Part shown: piece after piece, positions 8,952 through 17,392 of the stretch
How the letters are laid out: each line of letters opens with the position of its first letter
Numbering within the stretch: position 1 is the stretch's first letter
NCBI RefSeq assembly: GCF_000611675.1
Contig: NZ_JATV01000003.1
Span: 140,781 to 204,780 of the forward strand
Origin: Flavobacterium succinicans LMG 10402
Lineage (GTDB): Bacteria; Bacteroidota; Bacteroidia; Flavobacteriales; Flavobacteriaceae
Length of the DNA: 64,000 nt
Direction: 5' to 3'
Notes under the pieces: model-generated
What the model was told of the DNA's origin: nothing
What the model saw: the letters and a program-made list of their open reading frames with translations, nothing else
The model's database searches: none
Position numbers and translations under genes: made by a program

Positions 8952-8979
8952 AGCTCCGATTTATCGGAGCTTTTTTTAT
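8952..8979 (+). terminator. Terminator of the ctaB-oxidase operon
   Basis: An 8-bp perfect stem AGCTCCGA / TCGGAGCT with loop TTTA is followed by seven T residues. Confidence 0.9.
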
Positions 8980-9007
8980 TTTTACCTACTCAATTTCTCC
9001 ATTTCTG

Positions 9008-9649
9008 ATGAAAAAAAATAGCGTCCTTTTTATTTTGTTTATTTTACCTATTGTAGCTTATTTGTTTTTTGCTTCGGGGGTAAATAGTTTTACTAAATTG
9101 CCCACCATTACGCCCAAAGTAGCTGATTTTGGTAATTGGAAATCCTTACGTGGTGATGTCGTTCGATTGGATGGTAAAATTACTGTACTTGGTTTTTCGG
9201 GCAGCAATTTGTTAGCCAATAGGGGTAATCTCTTTAATCTTAATCAAAAGATTTATCAGCGTTACCATACTTTCAAAGATTTGCAATTTGTGATGCTTTG
9301 TCCAATCGGTACCGAAAAAGAAGCACAAGCGGTTGTCGATGCTTTAAAAGCATTTACGGATGTTACACAATGGCATTTTGTTTTTGCCACACCAGATGAA
9401 ATTCTTAAGTTTTATACTCAATTACAATTGAGGGAACCCTTGGATAAAAATCTTGGGACTCCTAATGTTTTTATTGTAGATAAGGAACGCAATCTTAGAG
9501 GTCGAAAAGAAAAAGAAGAATATAAAGAAGGGTATAATACGTTTCATCCTGCAGAGCTAAGTAACGAAATGCTCGATGATTTTAAAATCCTTTTGTACGA
9601 ATACAAAGCGGCCTTGAAAAAAAATAATAACGCAACTAAACAATTGTAA
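9008..9649 (+). CDS. Membrane-anchored SCO/thioredoxin-like protein without CxxxC
   Basis: This 213-residue protein has an N-terminal signal-anchor (about 5-23) and a periplasmic domain that follows the SCO/thioredoxin pattern. A strand KITVLGFSGSN (about 57-67) stands where the next gene has its strand plus CxxxC. FVMLCPIG (94-101) stands at the second strand, and TPNVFIVDKERNLRGR (151-166) matches the SCO segment that precedes the C-terminal helix. The copper/redox CxxxC is absent (GSNLLAN instead) and the SCO copper His has no counterpart. The single Cys98 is not in that position. It stands one base ahead of a true SCO gene, so it probably acts with it in oxidase copper-site assembly; that is inference. 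I do not recognise a named family. What is seen is the fold-like pattern and the lack of ligands. Confidence 0.7.
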   Translation: MKKNSVLFILFILPIVAYLFFASGVNSFTKLPTITPKVADFGNWKSLRGDVVRLDGKITVLGFSGSNLLANRGNLFNLNQKIYQRYHTFKDLQFVMLCPIGTEKEAQAVVDALKAFTDVTQWHFVFATPDEILKFYTQLQLREPLDKNLGTPNVFIVDKERNLRGRKEKEEYKEGYNTFHPAELSNEMLDDFKILLYEYKAALKKNNNATKQL

Positions 9650-9650
9650 C

Positions 9651-10337
9651 ATGTTTAAAAACAAATCCTATATCGGAATTTCATTCATTGTTTTGATCTT
9701 TGGTATTTATGCTATTCCTAAAATAATTGATAAAATCCAAGGAAATACTGTAGTTAACGCTAGTCGATTGGATCAAAAAAATGGATCTGGTGAAAAAGCC
9801 GAGGACTTAATTGATGTAGGCAAAGCACCCTCTTTTGCATTGACCAATCAGGATAATAAAGCGATTGCGAATGACTTTTACAATGGGAAAGTCTATGTTT
9901 TAGAATTTTTCTTTACTACTTGTCCTACCATTTGTCCTAAGATGAATTTGAGTATGTTACAAATAGAAAAAACATTTTTTGGAAACCCTAATTTCGGAAT
10001 AGTATCCATTACCATCGATCCTGAAACGGATACTCCTGAAGTGTTGAAAGCGCATGCGAAACTCTTGGGTGTAAAATCCTCTACTTGGAATTTTCTAACG
10101 GGAGACAAAACAGCCATTTTCGATTTAGCGAATAAAGGTTTTAACTTATATGCTGCTGCAAATAAAAAAGTGAGTGGTGGTTTTGAACATTCTGGTTTAT
10201 TTGCTTTGGTAGACAAAAATGGTCATATTCGCTGCAGAAAAGACGAGTTTGGAAATCCAATTTTATATTATGACGGTTTGGATCAAAAAGGGGTGAAAGA
10301 AATACAAGAAGATATTAAATTACTTTTAAAAGAATAA
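9651..10337 (+). CDS. SCO family protein (copper chaperone for cytochrome oxidase)
   Basis: This 228-residue protein has an N-terminal membrane anchor (about 6-26) and a thioredoxin-like SCO domain facing the periplasm. The copper/redox motif is CPTICP with Cys91 and Cys95. The third copper ligand is His180 in GGFEHSGLF. The SCO signature TIDPETDTPEVLKAHA lies at about 121-136. SCO proteins deliver copper to, or reduce, the CuA site of oxidase subunit II. It is tightly packed between the ligand-less SCO-like gene (one base upstream) and the DUF420 gene (one base downstream), so the four genes 9008-11131 are one operon of oxidase assembly factors. Confidence 0.95.
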   Translation: MFKNKSYIGISFIVLIFGIYAIPKIIDKIQGNTVVNASRLDQKNGSGEKAEDLIDVGKAPSFALTNQDNKAIANDFYNGKVYVLEFFFTTCPTICPKMNLSMLQIEKTFFGNPNFGIVSITIDPETDTPEVLKAHAKLLGVKSSTWNFLTGDKTAIFDLANKGFNLYAAANKKVSGGFEHSGLFALVDKNGHIRCRKDEFGNPILYYDGLDQKGVKEIQEDIKLLLKE

Positions 10338-10338
10338 C

Positions 10339-10881
10339 ATGACACAAAATTCAGTCGAACAGAAATACAATAAGTGGATCGTTTTGTTATCCATATTCAT
10401 TCCGGTAGCAGTAGCTATCTTGTTTAAAGTAAAACTAAAAGACTTTGGTATCCAAGTGGAGCCCTTACGTTTTTTACCACCAATTTATGCCTCTATCAAT
10501 GGATTAACTGCTGTTTTGTTGGTTTGGGCCGTTGTGGCAATCAAAAAAGGCAACAAGAAATTGCATGAAAATTTAATGAAAACAGCCATCGGGTGTTCGT
10601 TGGCGTTTTTAGTGATGTATATTGCCTACCATATGACCTCAGATTCTACAAGTTATGGTGGCCAAGGGGTGTTGCGTTATGTGTATTTCTTCATTCTTTT
10701 GTCGCACATTTTGTTGTCTATTGCTGTAATTCCTTTGGTGTTGATTACGTATGTGCGTGCTTTGGCAGAACGATTTGACAAACACAAAAAAATTGCCAAA
10801 ATCACCTTTCCACTGTGGTTGTACGTAGCGGTTACAGGAGTGATCGTTTATTTAATGATAGCGCCTTATTATGCGAATTAA
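10339..10881 (+). CDS. DUF420 family membrane protein
   Basis: This 180-residue polytopic protein has five hydrophobic segments (about 13-31, 43-65, 80-98, 114-136 and 155-176), with the DUF420 feature of conserved His residues near membrane ends (HENLMKTA, IAYHMTSD, LLSHILLSI). DUF420 proteins commonly sit beside SCO and cytochrome oxidase genes and are thought to help oxidase assembly; their precise chemistry is unknown. It follows the SCO gene by one base and overlaps the next small gene by 11 bases. Start at ATG 10339. Confidence 0.88.
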   Translation: MTQNSVEQKYNKWIVLLSIFIPVAVAILFKVKLKDFGIQVEPLRFLPPIYASINGLTAVLLVWAVVAIKKGNKKLHENLMKTAIGCSLAFLVMYIAYHMTSDSTSYGGQGVLRYVYFFILLSHILLSIAVIPLVLITYVRALAERFDKHKKIAKITFPLWLYVAVTGVIVYLMIAPYYAN

Positions 10882-11131
10882 AGATAGAAGTCAGCAGAGA
10901 GAAATAAGAAGTAGCAAGACACAATTCCTGTTTTTTGGAATTTGTTTTTTTCTTTTTGAATTTTCCTCGTATGCTCAATGTGCCATGTGTAGAGCGGCTT
11001 TGACTAGCGAAGGTAATGCAACTAAAGCGGCGGCAGTTAATGACGGAATAGTGTATTTGATGATAATTCCATATATTCTAGTGGCCGGCATCGGTTATTA
11101 TGTCTATCGCATGAAGAAGAAAAAATCATAA
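10871..11131 (+). CDS. Small exported membrane protein with CAMC motif
   Basis: This 86-residue protein has an N-terminal signal (about 17-35, ending SSYAQ) followed at once by CAMCRAAL (a CxxC pair at about residues 37 and 40), a short Ala/Asn-rich stretch and a C-terminal membrane helix (about 58-78) with a basic tail. I recognise it only as a conserved small protein of Bacteroidota oxidase-assembly clusters. The CxxC directly after the cleavage site would face the periplasm, where it could bind copper or act as a thiol pair; that is inference. Its ATG lies inside the end of the DUF420 gene. It is the last gene before a strong terminator. Confidence 0.75.
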   Translation: MRIKDRSQQREIRSSKTQFLFFGICFFLFEFSSYAQCAMCRAALTSEGNATKAAAVNDGIVYLMIIPYILVAGIGYYVYRMKKKKS

Positions 11132-11138
11132 ATGAAAA

Positions 11139-11172
11139 GAGGCTGTTTCGGGTTAGAAACAGCCTCTTTTTT
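11139..11172 (+). terminator. Terminator of the SCO operon
   Basis: An 11-bp perfect stem GAGGCTGTTTC / GAAACAGCCTC with loop GGGTTA is followed by TTTTTTATTT. A preceding A run means it may also act on the opposite strand for the convergent DUF4403 gene. Confidence 0.93.
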
Positions 11173-11222
11173 ATTTCGCTTAATTCGATAATAAATACAT
11201 TTTTTTATCTATCACTCACTAT

Positions 11223-11356
11223 TTGGGCGTTTCCACAAAGGCCGGGCTTTACGTTACACTCTTTTTGAGGCAGAAACAGCCTTAAAAAGGATTTCCACTG
11301 CAAATGAAGTTCACTGAATTCCTATGAAAATAGTATGAGTGAAGTAATCTCTAGCC
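11223..11356 (+). repeat. Dispersed hairpin repeat, copy A (134 bp)
   Basis: It starts TTGGGCGTTTCCACAAAGG and ends AATCTCTAGCC. The centre is an 11-bp stem with one G-T pair (CTTTTTGAGGC / GCCTTAAAAAG, 11261-11289). It aligns over its full length with the reverse complement of 41065-41198, with about 16 differences by hand count. It lies between the convergent genes ending at 11131 (+) and 11383 (-). No ORF is inside. With the terminator at 11139, it accounts for most of the 250-base gap. Confidence 0.85.
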
Positions 11357-11382
11357 ATAAAGCATACTGGATAGAAAAGCTT

Positions 11383-12792
11383 TTATTTTAATCCATCGAT
11401 TGTGATCTTAACCGTACCCTTAACGTTTATGAATGCAATGATAGCTTGGTTGGTCAACTGAATTTTTTGAAACTGAATATCCTCCATTTTTCCATTGACA
11501 AATACACCTGGTAGTGGGGAATAATTATTGAGGTAGCTCATTAAGCTTTTCTTGCCTTCTTCCAAATTCGGCTGAATTGAGTACCTGCAACTGGATTCCA
11601 TTTTGCGTAAAATCAAACCTTGAGCCAGCCAATTGGCGGTTTTTATCAATTTGTCTTTTGTATCTAGAACATAATCTAGTTTGTCAAAATAAATTTCTTT
11701 CGTTTTTTCATTGTATTGCGGTACACCAGTTAGGTAGATGGTGCCGTTGATACTGCCCAACAGATCCAAGGCAATGACCATTTTCTCGTTTTTGTGCCAT
11801 AGCGCCACGTTTTGTACTGTTACTTTTTTACTTCCAGACCCAAAAACCTGACCGCTAAAATTTTTAGTCATAATTCTAGAGGCTTCTAAGTATGTAGACA
11901 CGGCAGCAATATTGGTGTTGATTTGCTGCGGAATTTGTGTTACAGGCTTCAGTACAATTTTATTCTTGTCATATTTTGATGTAGGTTTTGTGCCAATAAG
12001 GGTTTCCATGTTGCATTTCATTCCCATTTCTAGTGCAAAAGAATCGTTTTTTAGTTTCGCACTGGTCGTATAGATTTCAATGGGATTTATTCTTAGCCAA
12101 GTAGAGTAGGTGTTGTTTATTTCAAAAGGCGTGCAAACTTTTTCAAGCGCCTCCAAAACATTGGGTTTAAAATCCATCGCTTTTGTAATCGACTCATCAA
12201 TTTTCTTTTCAATTTTGGATCGGAAAAGACTAATCGCTGGATTAATAATATAGGTAATGGGAACATTTTTTCCAAGGAGAACCATAGTAGGACTCTCTTT
12301 CCAATCCAAAGATTTTAACTCAGTTTTGGTATCCATACGCCAGTTGGTTAAGTTCACTTCGCTATGAAGGGTAACCACGCCATTCAAGTTAAATTCTTTG
12401 TAGGTGTACAATGCTACCCCTAGTTTTTTGGTTCCGATGCGGTATTTTACCCAAACTTTTAGCGGTAAAACGGTTTTGATTTTTTCAGTGGTACCTTGGT
12501 GTGCATTGCTAATCGTGATTGGTGCTTCTTTCCAAACCTTGATTTCAATATCGTCCTCTTCTATGGAAAGGTCTTCGTAAATCAAGCCGTTCAGCATTGC
12601 ATTGGTTTTGTTTTCAATGTCTTTGAGTTTGATCGATACGGGAAGGTTTATAAATGATGGGCTACTGTCGTAGACTAAAGGGACCGCGTCGTCGGGTTCT
12701 GGTTTTAAAGTGGCTATTTTGGTAGATGTAGAACAACTTGCGAACAAGGCAAAAACGAATAATGATGCCCTAAAGGAAAAAAAATTTGACAT
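11383..12792 (-). CDS. DUF4403 family lipoprotein
   Basis: From ATG 12792 the product is 469 residues with a lipoprotein signal: a hydrophobic stretch and then FASCSTS with Cys20. This start is chosen over an ATG 23 codons upstream because it places the signal peptide at the N terminus. The rest matches the DUF4403 pattern as I know it: a long mixed alpha/beta protein with KLPVSIKLKDIENK-like opening, a central TYIINPAISLFRSKIEKKIDESI segment and a C-terminal IAFINVKGTVKITI strand. DUF4403 domains resemble lipid-binding SMP/BPI-like folds in predicted structure, but no function is established. It stands alone on the minus strand, divergent from the efflux operon. Confidence 0.82.
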   Translation of the reverse strand: MSNFFSFRASLFVFALFASCSTSTKIATLKPEPDDAVPLVYDSSPSFINLPVSIKLKDIENKTNAMLNGLIYEDLSIEEDDIEIKVWKEAPITISNAHQGTTEKIKTVLPLKVWVKYRIGTKKLGVALYTYKEFNLNGVVTLHSEVNLTNWRMDTKTELKSLDWKESPTMVLLGKNVPITYIINPAISLFRSKIEKKIDESITKAMDFKPNVLEALEKVCTPFEINNTYSTWLRINPIEIYTTSAKLKNDSFALEMGMKCNMETLIGTKPTSKYDKNKIVLKPVTQIPQQINTNIAAVSTYLEASRIMTKNFSGQVFGSGSKKVTVQNVALWHKNEKMVIALDLLGSINGTIYLTGVPQYNEKTKEIYFDKLDYVLDTKDKLIKTANWLAQGLILRKMESSCRYSIQPNLEEGKKSLMSYLNNYSPLPGVFVNGKMEDIQFQKIQLTNQAIIAFINVKGTVKITIDGLK

Positions 12793-12957
12793 GTACGTTG
12801 TGTTTGGTTTGGTAAAAATACTAAAACAAATTTTATTCCATATCTTTTGTAACATTTTCAAACAATGGCAGTCTTATGCTTTAGAATTGATATAATTTAA
12901 CTTTTTATAAAGTCAGATTAGTAGTAAAAGACGTAGTATTGTCATAAATATTGTAAG

Positions 12958-13659
12958 ATGATTGAAATTAAAGATTTACACAAATCCTATAAAATGGGAT
13001 CTTCGGAATTACATGTTTTAAAAGGAATTAATTTCAATATCAAAGAAGGGGAATTGGTTGCTATCATGGGTTCATCTGGTTCGGGGAAATCAACATTACT
13101 CAATATTTTAGGAATTTTAGACGAAGCGGATTCCGGAAGTTATATACTTGATACTGTTCCGATAAAGAAATTGAATGAAACCATTGCTTCCAAATACCGC
13201 AATCAGTTTTTAGGATTCGTATTTCAATCGTTCAACTTAATCAATTACAAAACAGCGTTGGATAATGTAGCCATGCCTTTGTATTATCAAGGTGTCAAAA
13301 GAAAAGAACGCAACGAAATTGCCATGAAATATTTGGAAAAAGTTGGTTTAGCTACCCATTCGCATCACTTGCCCAATGAACTTTCTGGTGGGCAAAAACA
13401 AAGAGTCGCAATTGCTAGAGCGTTAGCTTCTAATCCCAAAGTGTTGTTGGCTGATGAACCTACGGGTGCTTTGGATACCAAAACTTCTTATGAGGTAATG
13501 GAATTGATTCAAGGGATCAATGACGAAGGAAAAACCATTTTGATTGTGACCCACGAACCGGATATTGCGGCTATGTGTAAACGCAACGTGGTGTTAAAAG
13601 ATGGATTGATCATAGATGATAAATTAGTAGAACAAGTTAGAGCTTCTTCTTATGTTTAA
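12958..13659 (+). CDS. ABC transporter ATP-binding protein (MacB/LolD type)
   Basis: This 233-residue ATPase contains Walker A GSSGSGKS (38-45), the Q-loop FVFQSFNL (about 88-95), the signature LSGGQ (142-146), Walker B LLADEP (163-168) and a switch His in VTHE. It drives the two FtsX-type permeases encoded next. Its stop overlaps the start of the first permease by 8 bases. LolD and MacB ATPases look alike; the adaptor and TolC genes downstream favour a MacAB-TolC-type efflux or export role over lipoprotein sorting. No clear promoter was found in the 165-base gap to the divergent DUF4403 gene. Confidence 0.95.
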   Translation: MIEIKDLHKSYKMGSSELHVLKGINFNIKEGELVAIMGSSGSGKSTLLNILGILDEADSGSYILDTVPIKKLNETIASKYRNQFLGFVFQSFNLINYKTALDNVAMPLYYQGVKRKERNEIAMKYLEKVGLATHSHHLPNELSGGQKQRVAIARALASNPKVLLADEPTGALDTKTSYEVMELIQGINDEGKTILIVTHEPDIAAMCKRNVVLKDGLIIDDKLVEQVRASSYV

Positions 13660-14896
13660 TACTGAACGCTGGCAGGAAATTTTCGAGGCGATTGCCAAGA
13701 ACAAGTTGAGAACCTTCTTAACGGGTATTTCTGTGGCTTCTGGTATTTTTATTTTAGTGATTTTGCTTGGAGCGGGCAAAGGTCTGCAAAACGGAATAGC
13801 CAAACAATTTGAACGCGATGCCGAGGGAATTATTGAAGTTTGGACGGGCACCACTACCAAAGAATACAAAGGGTTGAATCCCGGAAGAGAAATACAGTTT
13901 AGAAATAGTGATTATGACTTGGCGGTTACCAAATTTGATGATAAATTAGATCGAAGATCGGCAGTTTATTCTTACTGGAATGGTGTTATCGTTTATGGAA
14001 AAGAAACAGGAAATTATCAGTTCCGGGGAATCTATCCAGATTATTTAGCTTTAGAAAATGCAACCATCGTTAGTGGACGTTTTATCAACGAAAATGATTT
14101 GTTGCGCAACGAAAAAGTCGCAGCTATTGGTCAAAAAGTGAAGCTGGATTTATTTAAAGATAAAAATTCTATTGGAGAACAAATCGTAATCAACAATGTG
14201 AATTTTACAGTAGTTGGCGTTTTTACGGATCCTTCGGGAGAACGCGAAGAGTCGAGAATTTATCTACCGATCACCACTACTCAAAAAGCCTTTAGCGTAG
14301 GCGACAAAATTAGCAACATGCAATTTACGCTGAATAAAAAAGCTACTTATGAAGAAGCTTTGGCACAATCCACCAAGTTCACTACCGAATTAGGACAAAT
14401 GTTGAGAAGTAAAAATACCGTCGCTCCTGATGATGAAAGTGCGATTGGAATTAATAATTCTATTGAAAATGCCAAACAATTTTATGATCTAAATCTCTAC
14501 ATCCGTTTGTTTTTTTGGTGGGTCGGAATTTGTACCATTATTGCGGGAGTAGTCGGGGTGAGTAATATCATGTTGATTATTGTAAAGGAGCGTACCAAAG
14601 AAATCGGAATCCGAAAAGCATTGGGTGCATCACCAGTTTCTATCGTTGGAATGATTTTGCACGAGTCTATTTTTATTACAACTATTGCCGGTTTTGTTGG
14701 GCTTCTTTCTAGTTTGTTGTTGTTAGAATTAGTAGGGCCGTATGTGAAAAGCGATTATTTTTTGAATCCTGAAGTAGATTTTGGAGTAGCCATAACGACC
14801 TTAATTTTATTGGTTTTTGCGGGGGCTTTGGCTGGTTTTTTTCCAGCGTATCATGCCGCCAAAATTAAACCTATTGTAGCACTTAGAGACGAATAA
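13652..14896 (+). CDS. MacB/FtsX-type ABC permease 1
   Basis: This 414-residue inner-membrane protein has the MacB layout: an N-terminal helix (about 18-40, RTFLTGISVASGIFILVILLGAG), a periplasmic MacB core domain of about 240 residues and three C-terminal helices (about 285-312, 332-355 and 370-398). The signatures GVSNIMLIIVKERTKEIGIRKALGA (about 303-327) and FPAYHAAKIKPIVALRDE at the end are typical FtsX features. MacB-type permeases do not pass substrate through the membrane; they couple ATP hydrolysis to pushing periplasmic substrate into TolC. The next permease begins two bases after its stop, and the two are clear paralogues. Confidence 0.93.
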   Translation: MFNTERWQEIFEAIAKNKLRTFLTGISVASGIFILVILLGAGKGLQNGIAKQFERDAEGIIEVWTGTTTKEYKGLNPGREIQFRNSDYDLAVTKFDDKLDRRSAVYSYWNGVIVYGKETGNYQFRGIYPDYLALENATIVSGRFINENDLLRNEKVAAIGQKVKLDLFKDKNSIGEQIVINNVNFTVVGVFTDPSGEREESRIYLPITTTQKAFSVGDKISNMQFTLNKKATYEEALAQSTKFTTELGQMLRSKNTVAPDDESAIGINNSIENAKQFYDLNLYIRLFFWWVGICTIIAGVVGVSNIMLIIVKERTKEIGIRKALGASPVSIVGMILHESIFITTIAGFVGLLSSLLLLELVGPYVKSDYFLNPEVDFGVAITTLILLVFAGALAGFFPAYHAAKIKPIVALRDE

Positions 14897-14898
14897 TT

Positions 14899-16164
14899 AT
14901 GTTTGATAGAGATAAATGGAATGAAATTTTAGAGGCCTTGACGGCCAATACCTTTCGAACGATTCTTACGGCTTTTGGTGTTTTTTGGGGTATTTTTATT
15001 TTGGTTATTCTGCTAGCTGCAGGTAATGGCTTAGAAAATGGCGTTAAAAAAGGATTTGATGGAATTGCAACCAACACTATGTTTATGTGGTCTCAAACGG
15101 CTTCAAAAGCTTACAAAGGACTACCCGCCAATCGAAAATTTAATTTCAAAAATGCTGATGTTTCGGGTTTAAAAGAAAATTTTCCAGATTTGTTGTATGT
15201 GTCACCAAGAAATCAGTTGGGTGGTTTTGAAGGGGCTAATAATGTGGTGAGAGGGACCAAAACGGGTGCATATTCCATTTATGGTGATTATCCAGAGTTA
15301 ATCAAACAACAGCCAATGGATATTTTAAAAGGGCGGTTTTTGAACCAACAAGATATCAATCTAAAACGTAAAGTAGCCGTAATTGGTCGTGGAATTATAA
15401 ATGAAATGTATGCACCTGCCGAAGAAGTAATTGGTACTTATATCAAAATAAACGGTGTCAACTTCTTGGTGGTAGGAATTTATAAATCTAAATCAAATAA
15501 TAGAGGTGGTGGTGAAGAAGGGCAAAAGGAAATTTTTGTTCCTTTTACCTCCTTTCAACAAGCTTTCAATTTTGGCGATACCGTAGGATGGATGGCGCTT
15601 ACGGCGAATGATGGCGCATCTATTACGGAATTGAAACCCAAAATCATCGAGTTTATGAAAGGTAGGCACTCCATAAATCCAGCCGATGATCGTGCCATTG
15701 GGAATTTTGATTTATATGCGGAATTTAGTAAAGTACAAGGATTATTCGCGATTTTGCGATTTATAGCCTATTTTGTTGGAACGCTTGTATTGCTTTCTGG
15801 AGTAATTGGAATTTCAAATATTATGTTGATTGTCGTAAAAGAACGTACCAAAGAAATAGGGATTCGTAGGGCTTTGGGTGCGACTCCAGGAGCGATTAGG
15901 ACCCAAATTTTAACCGAAGCTATATTTTTAACCATTATAGCGGGAATGTTTGGTATCGCCATGGCAACGGGCGTTTTATGGATTTTGAATATGATTTTAG
16001 ATTCCATGCCAAGTGAAGATATGATGTTTGCCAACCCCAGTGTAGACCTTACTGTAGTGTTTTTTGCTTTAATGATTTTAGTGGGTTCCGGATTGTTAGC
16101 GGGATTAATTCCTGCTCAGATCGCTATTAAAATCAAGCCAGTGGACGCTTTAAGAACAGAATAA
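14899..16164 (+). CDS. MacB/FtsX-type ABC permease 2
   Basis: This 421-residue paralogue of the preceding gene has the same layout: an N-terminal helix (about 18-40, RTILTAFGVFWGIFILVILLAAG), a periplasmic domain with a Gly-rich loop (KSNNRGGGEEGQ, about 201-212), then GISNIMLIVVKERTKEIGIRRALGA and a C-terminal PAQIAIKIKPVDALRTE. The pair probably forms a heterodimer served by the one ATPase (inference from one ATPase and two permeases). The adaptor gene follows after 31 bases. Confidence 0.93.
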   Translation: MFDRDKWNEILEALTANTFRTILTAFGVFWGIFILVILLAAGNGLENGVKKGFDGIATNTMFMWSQTASKAYKGLPANRKFNFKNADVSGLKENFPDLLYVSPRNQLGGFEGANNVVRGTKTGAYSIYGDYPELIKQQPMDILKGRFLNQQDINLKRKVAVIGRGIINEMYAPAEEVIGTYIKINGVNFLVVGIYKSKSNNRGGGEEGQKEIFVPFTSFQQAFNFGDTVGWMALTANDGASITELKPKIIEFMKGRHSINPADDRAIGNFDLYAEFSKVQGLFAILRFIAYFVGTLVLLSGVIGISNIMLIVVKERTKEIGIRRALGATPGAIRTQILTEAIFLTIIAGMFGIAMATGVLWILNMILDSMPSEDMMFANPSVDLTVVFFALMILVGSGLLAGLIPAQIAIKIKPVDALRTE

Positions 16165-16195
16165 ATATAGAAGTAAAACGATAATCAATCAAAAA

Positions 16196-17311
16196 ATGAA
16201 AAAAGGAGTAACCATAACTATTTTAATTGTAATCGCACTGGTCTTTTTTGGTGCTTTATACTATTTGTATTCCAAAAATCAGGAGTCGCCAGTGGTGTTT
16301 CAAACGGATAAAACCGAAACGAAAACCATTGTAAAAACGACTATTGCTACAGGGAATATTGTTCCAGACGAAGAAGTTTTAATCAAACCGAACATTTCTG
16401 GAATCATCGAAGAAGTGTATATCAAAGCTGGAGAAACGATCAAAGCTGGAGATCTGATTGCTAAAATCAAAGTAGTGGCGAATGTTTCTTCTTTGAATAC
16501 TACTCAAAATCAAGTGCAAACGGCCAAAATTGATTTGGACAATCAAGAAAAATTATTTCAAAGACAAAAGACCTTATTTGACAAGGGAGTAATTTCTGCT
16601 AACGATTTTGATGCAGCTCAAGTGGCTTACAAACAAGCCAAGCAGAATTATGCTGCGGCTAGAAAAAGTAACGATATCGTAAAAACTGGAACTACATCTG
16701 GAATGGGGAATTATGCTAATACTTTGATTCGTTCTACGGTAAACGGAATGGTACTTGATGTTCCAGTAAAAGTAGGAAATCAAGTTATTGAAAGTAACAA
16801 TTTCAATGAAGGAACGACTATTGCTAGTGTGGCCGATGTAGGAAGAATGATTTTTGTTGGAAAAATTGACGAATCCGAAGTGGGAAAAATCAAAGAAAAT
16901 TTGCCAATTGAGATTACGGTTGGTGCTATCGAAAACAAAAAATTCGATGCGGTTTTGAATTACATTGCTCCAAAAGGAAAAACCGAAAATGGTGCGATTC
17001 AATTTGAAATTAAAGCGAAAATGACCAATAGAGATAACACCTTTATTAGAGCAGGATTAAGCGCCAATGCTTCAATTATTTTAGAAAAAGCCGATAAAGT
17101 TTTGGCTATCAAAGAAGCCTTAGTCCAATTTGATAAAAAAACACAAAAACCTTATGTTGAAATTCAAACTGGACAGCAGAAGTTTGTTCGTAAAGATCTA
17201 GTTTTGGGTGTAAGCGATGGAATTTATGTTCAGATAAAAAGCGGAATTAAGGCTACAGACAAGATAAAAGTTTGGAATCAAGGCTTGCTAACTGAAGAGC
17301 CTAAGCCGTAA
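16196..17311 (+). CDS. HlyD/MacA-type periplasmic adaptor 1
   Basis: This 371-residue membrane-fusion protein has an N-terminal anchor (about 4-24) and a lipoyl/biotinyl half-motif IIEEVYIKAGETIKAGDLIAKI (about 64-85). A coiled-coil hairpin follows (about 90-160, with LFDKGVISANDFDAAQ), then the second lipoyl half and a beta-barrel domain (about 175-290). It would bridge the inner-membrane permeases and TolC. It is one of two adaptors in the locus. The hairpin is of moderate length, as expected for contact with TolC. Start at ATG 16196. Confidence 0.92.
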   Translation: MKKGVTITILIVIALVFFGALYYLYSKNQESPVVFQTDKTETKTIVKTTIATGNIVPDEEVLIKPNISGIIEEVYIKAGETIKAGDLIAKIKVVANVSSLNTTQNQVQTAKIDLDNQEKLFQRQKTLFDKGVISANDFDAAQVAYKQAKQNYAAARKSNDIVKTGTTSGMGNYANTLIRSTVNGMVLDVPVKVGNQVIESNNFNEGTTIASVADVGRMIFVGKIDESEVGKIKENLPIEITVGAIENKKFDAVLNYIAPKGKTENGAIQFEIKAKMTNRDNTFIRAGLSANASIILEKADKVLAIKEALVQFDKKTQKPYVEIQTGQQKFVRKDLVLGVSDGIYVQIKSGIKATDKIKVWNQGLLTEEPKP

Positions 17312-17329
17312 TTAAGGCCCATAAACTAG

Positions 17330-17358
17330 TTGCTAATTTTGAAAAAATGTTAAATTTG
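17330..17358 (+). promoter_or_regulatory. Promoter before tolC gene
   Basis: TTG at 17330-17332 and TAAATTTG at 17351-17358 are spaced by 18 bases, and the leader to ATG 17393 is 34 bases. It implies the TolC and second adaptor genes can be transcribed separately from the upstream part. Confidence 0.6.
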
Positions 17359-17392
17359 TGCAGTATATTTGTTGCACTTTCATTCCCGATTT

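Noticed and set aside
12958..16164. LolCDE lipoprotein sorting system
   Set aside because: ATPase and FtsX-type permeases could suggest this, but the adaptor and TolC genes directly downstream favour a MacAB-TolC-type exporter.
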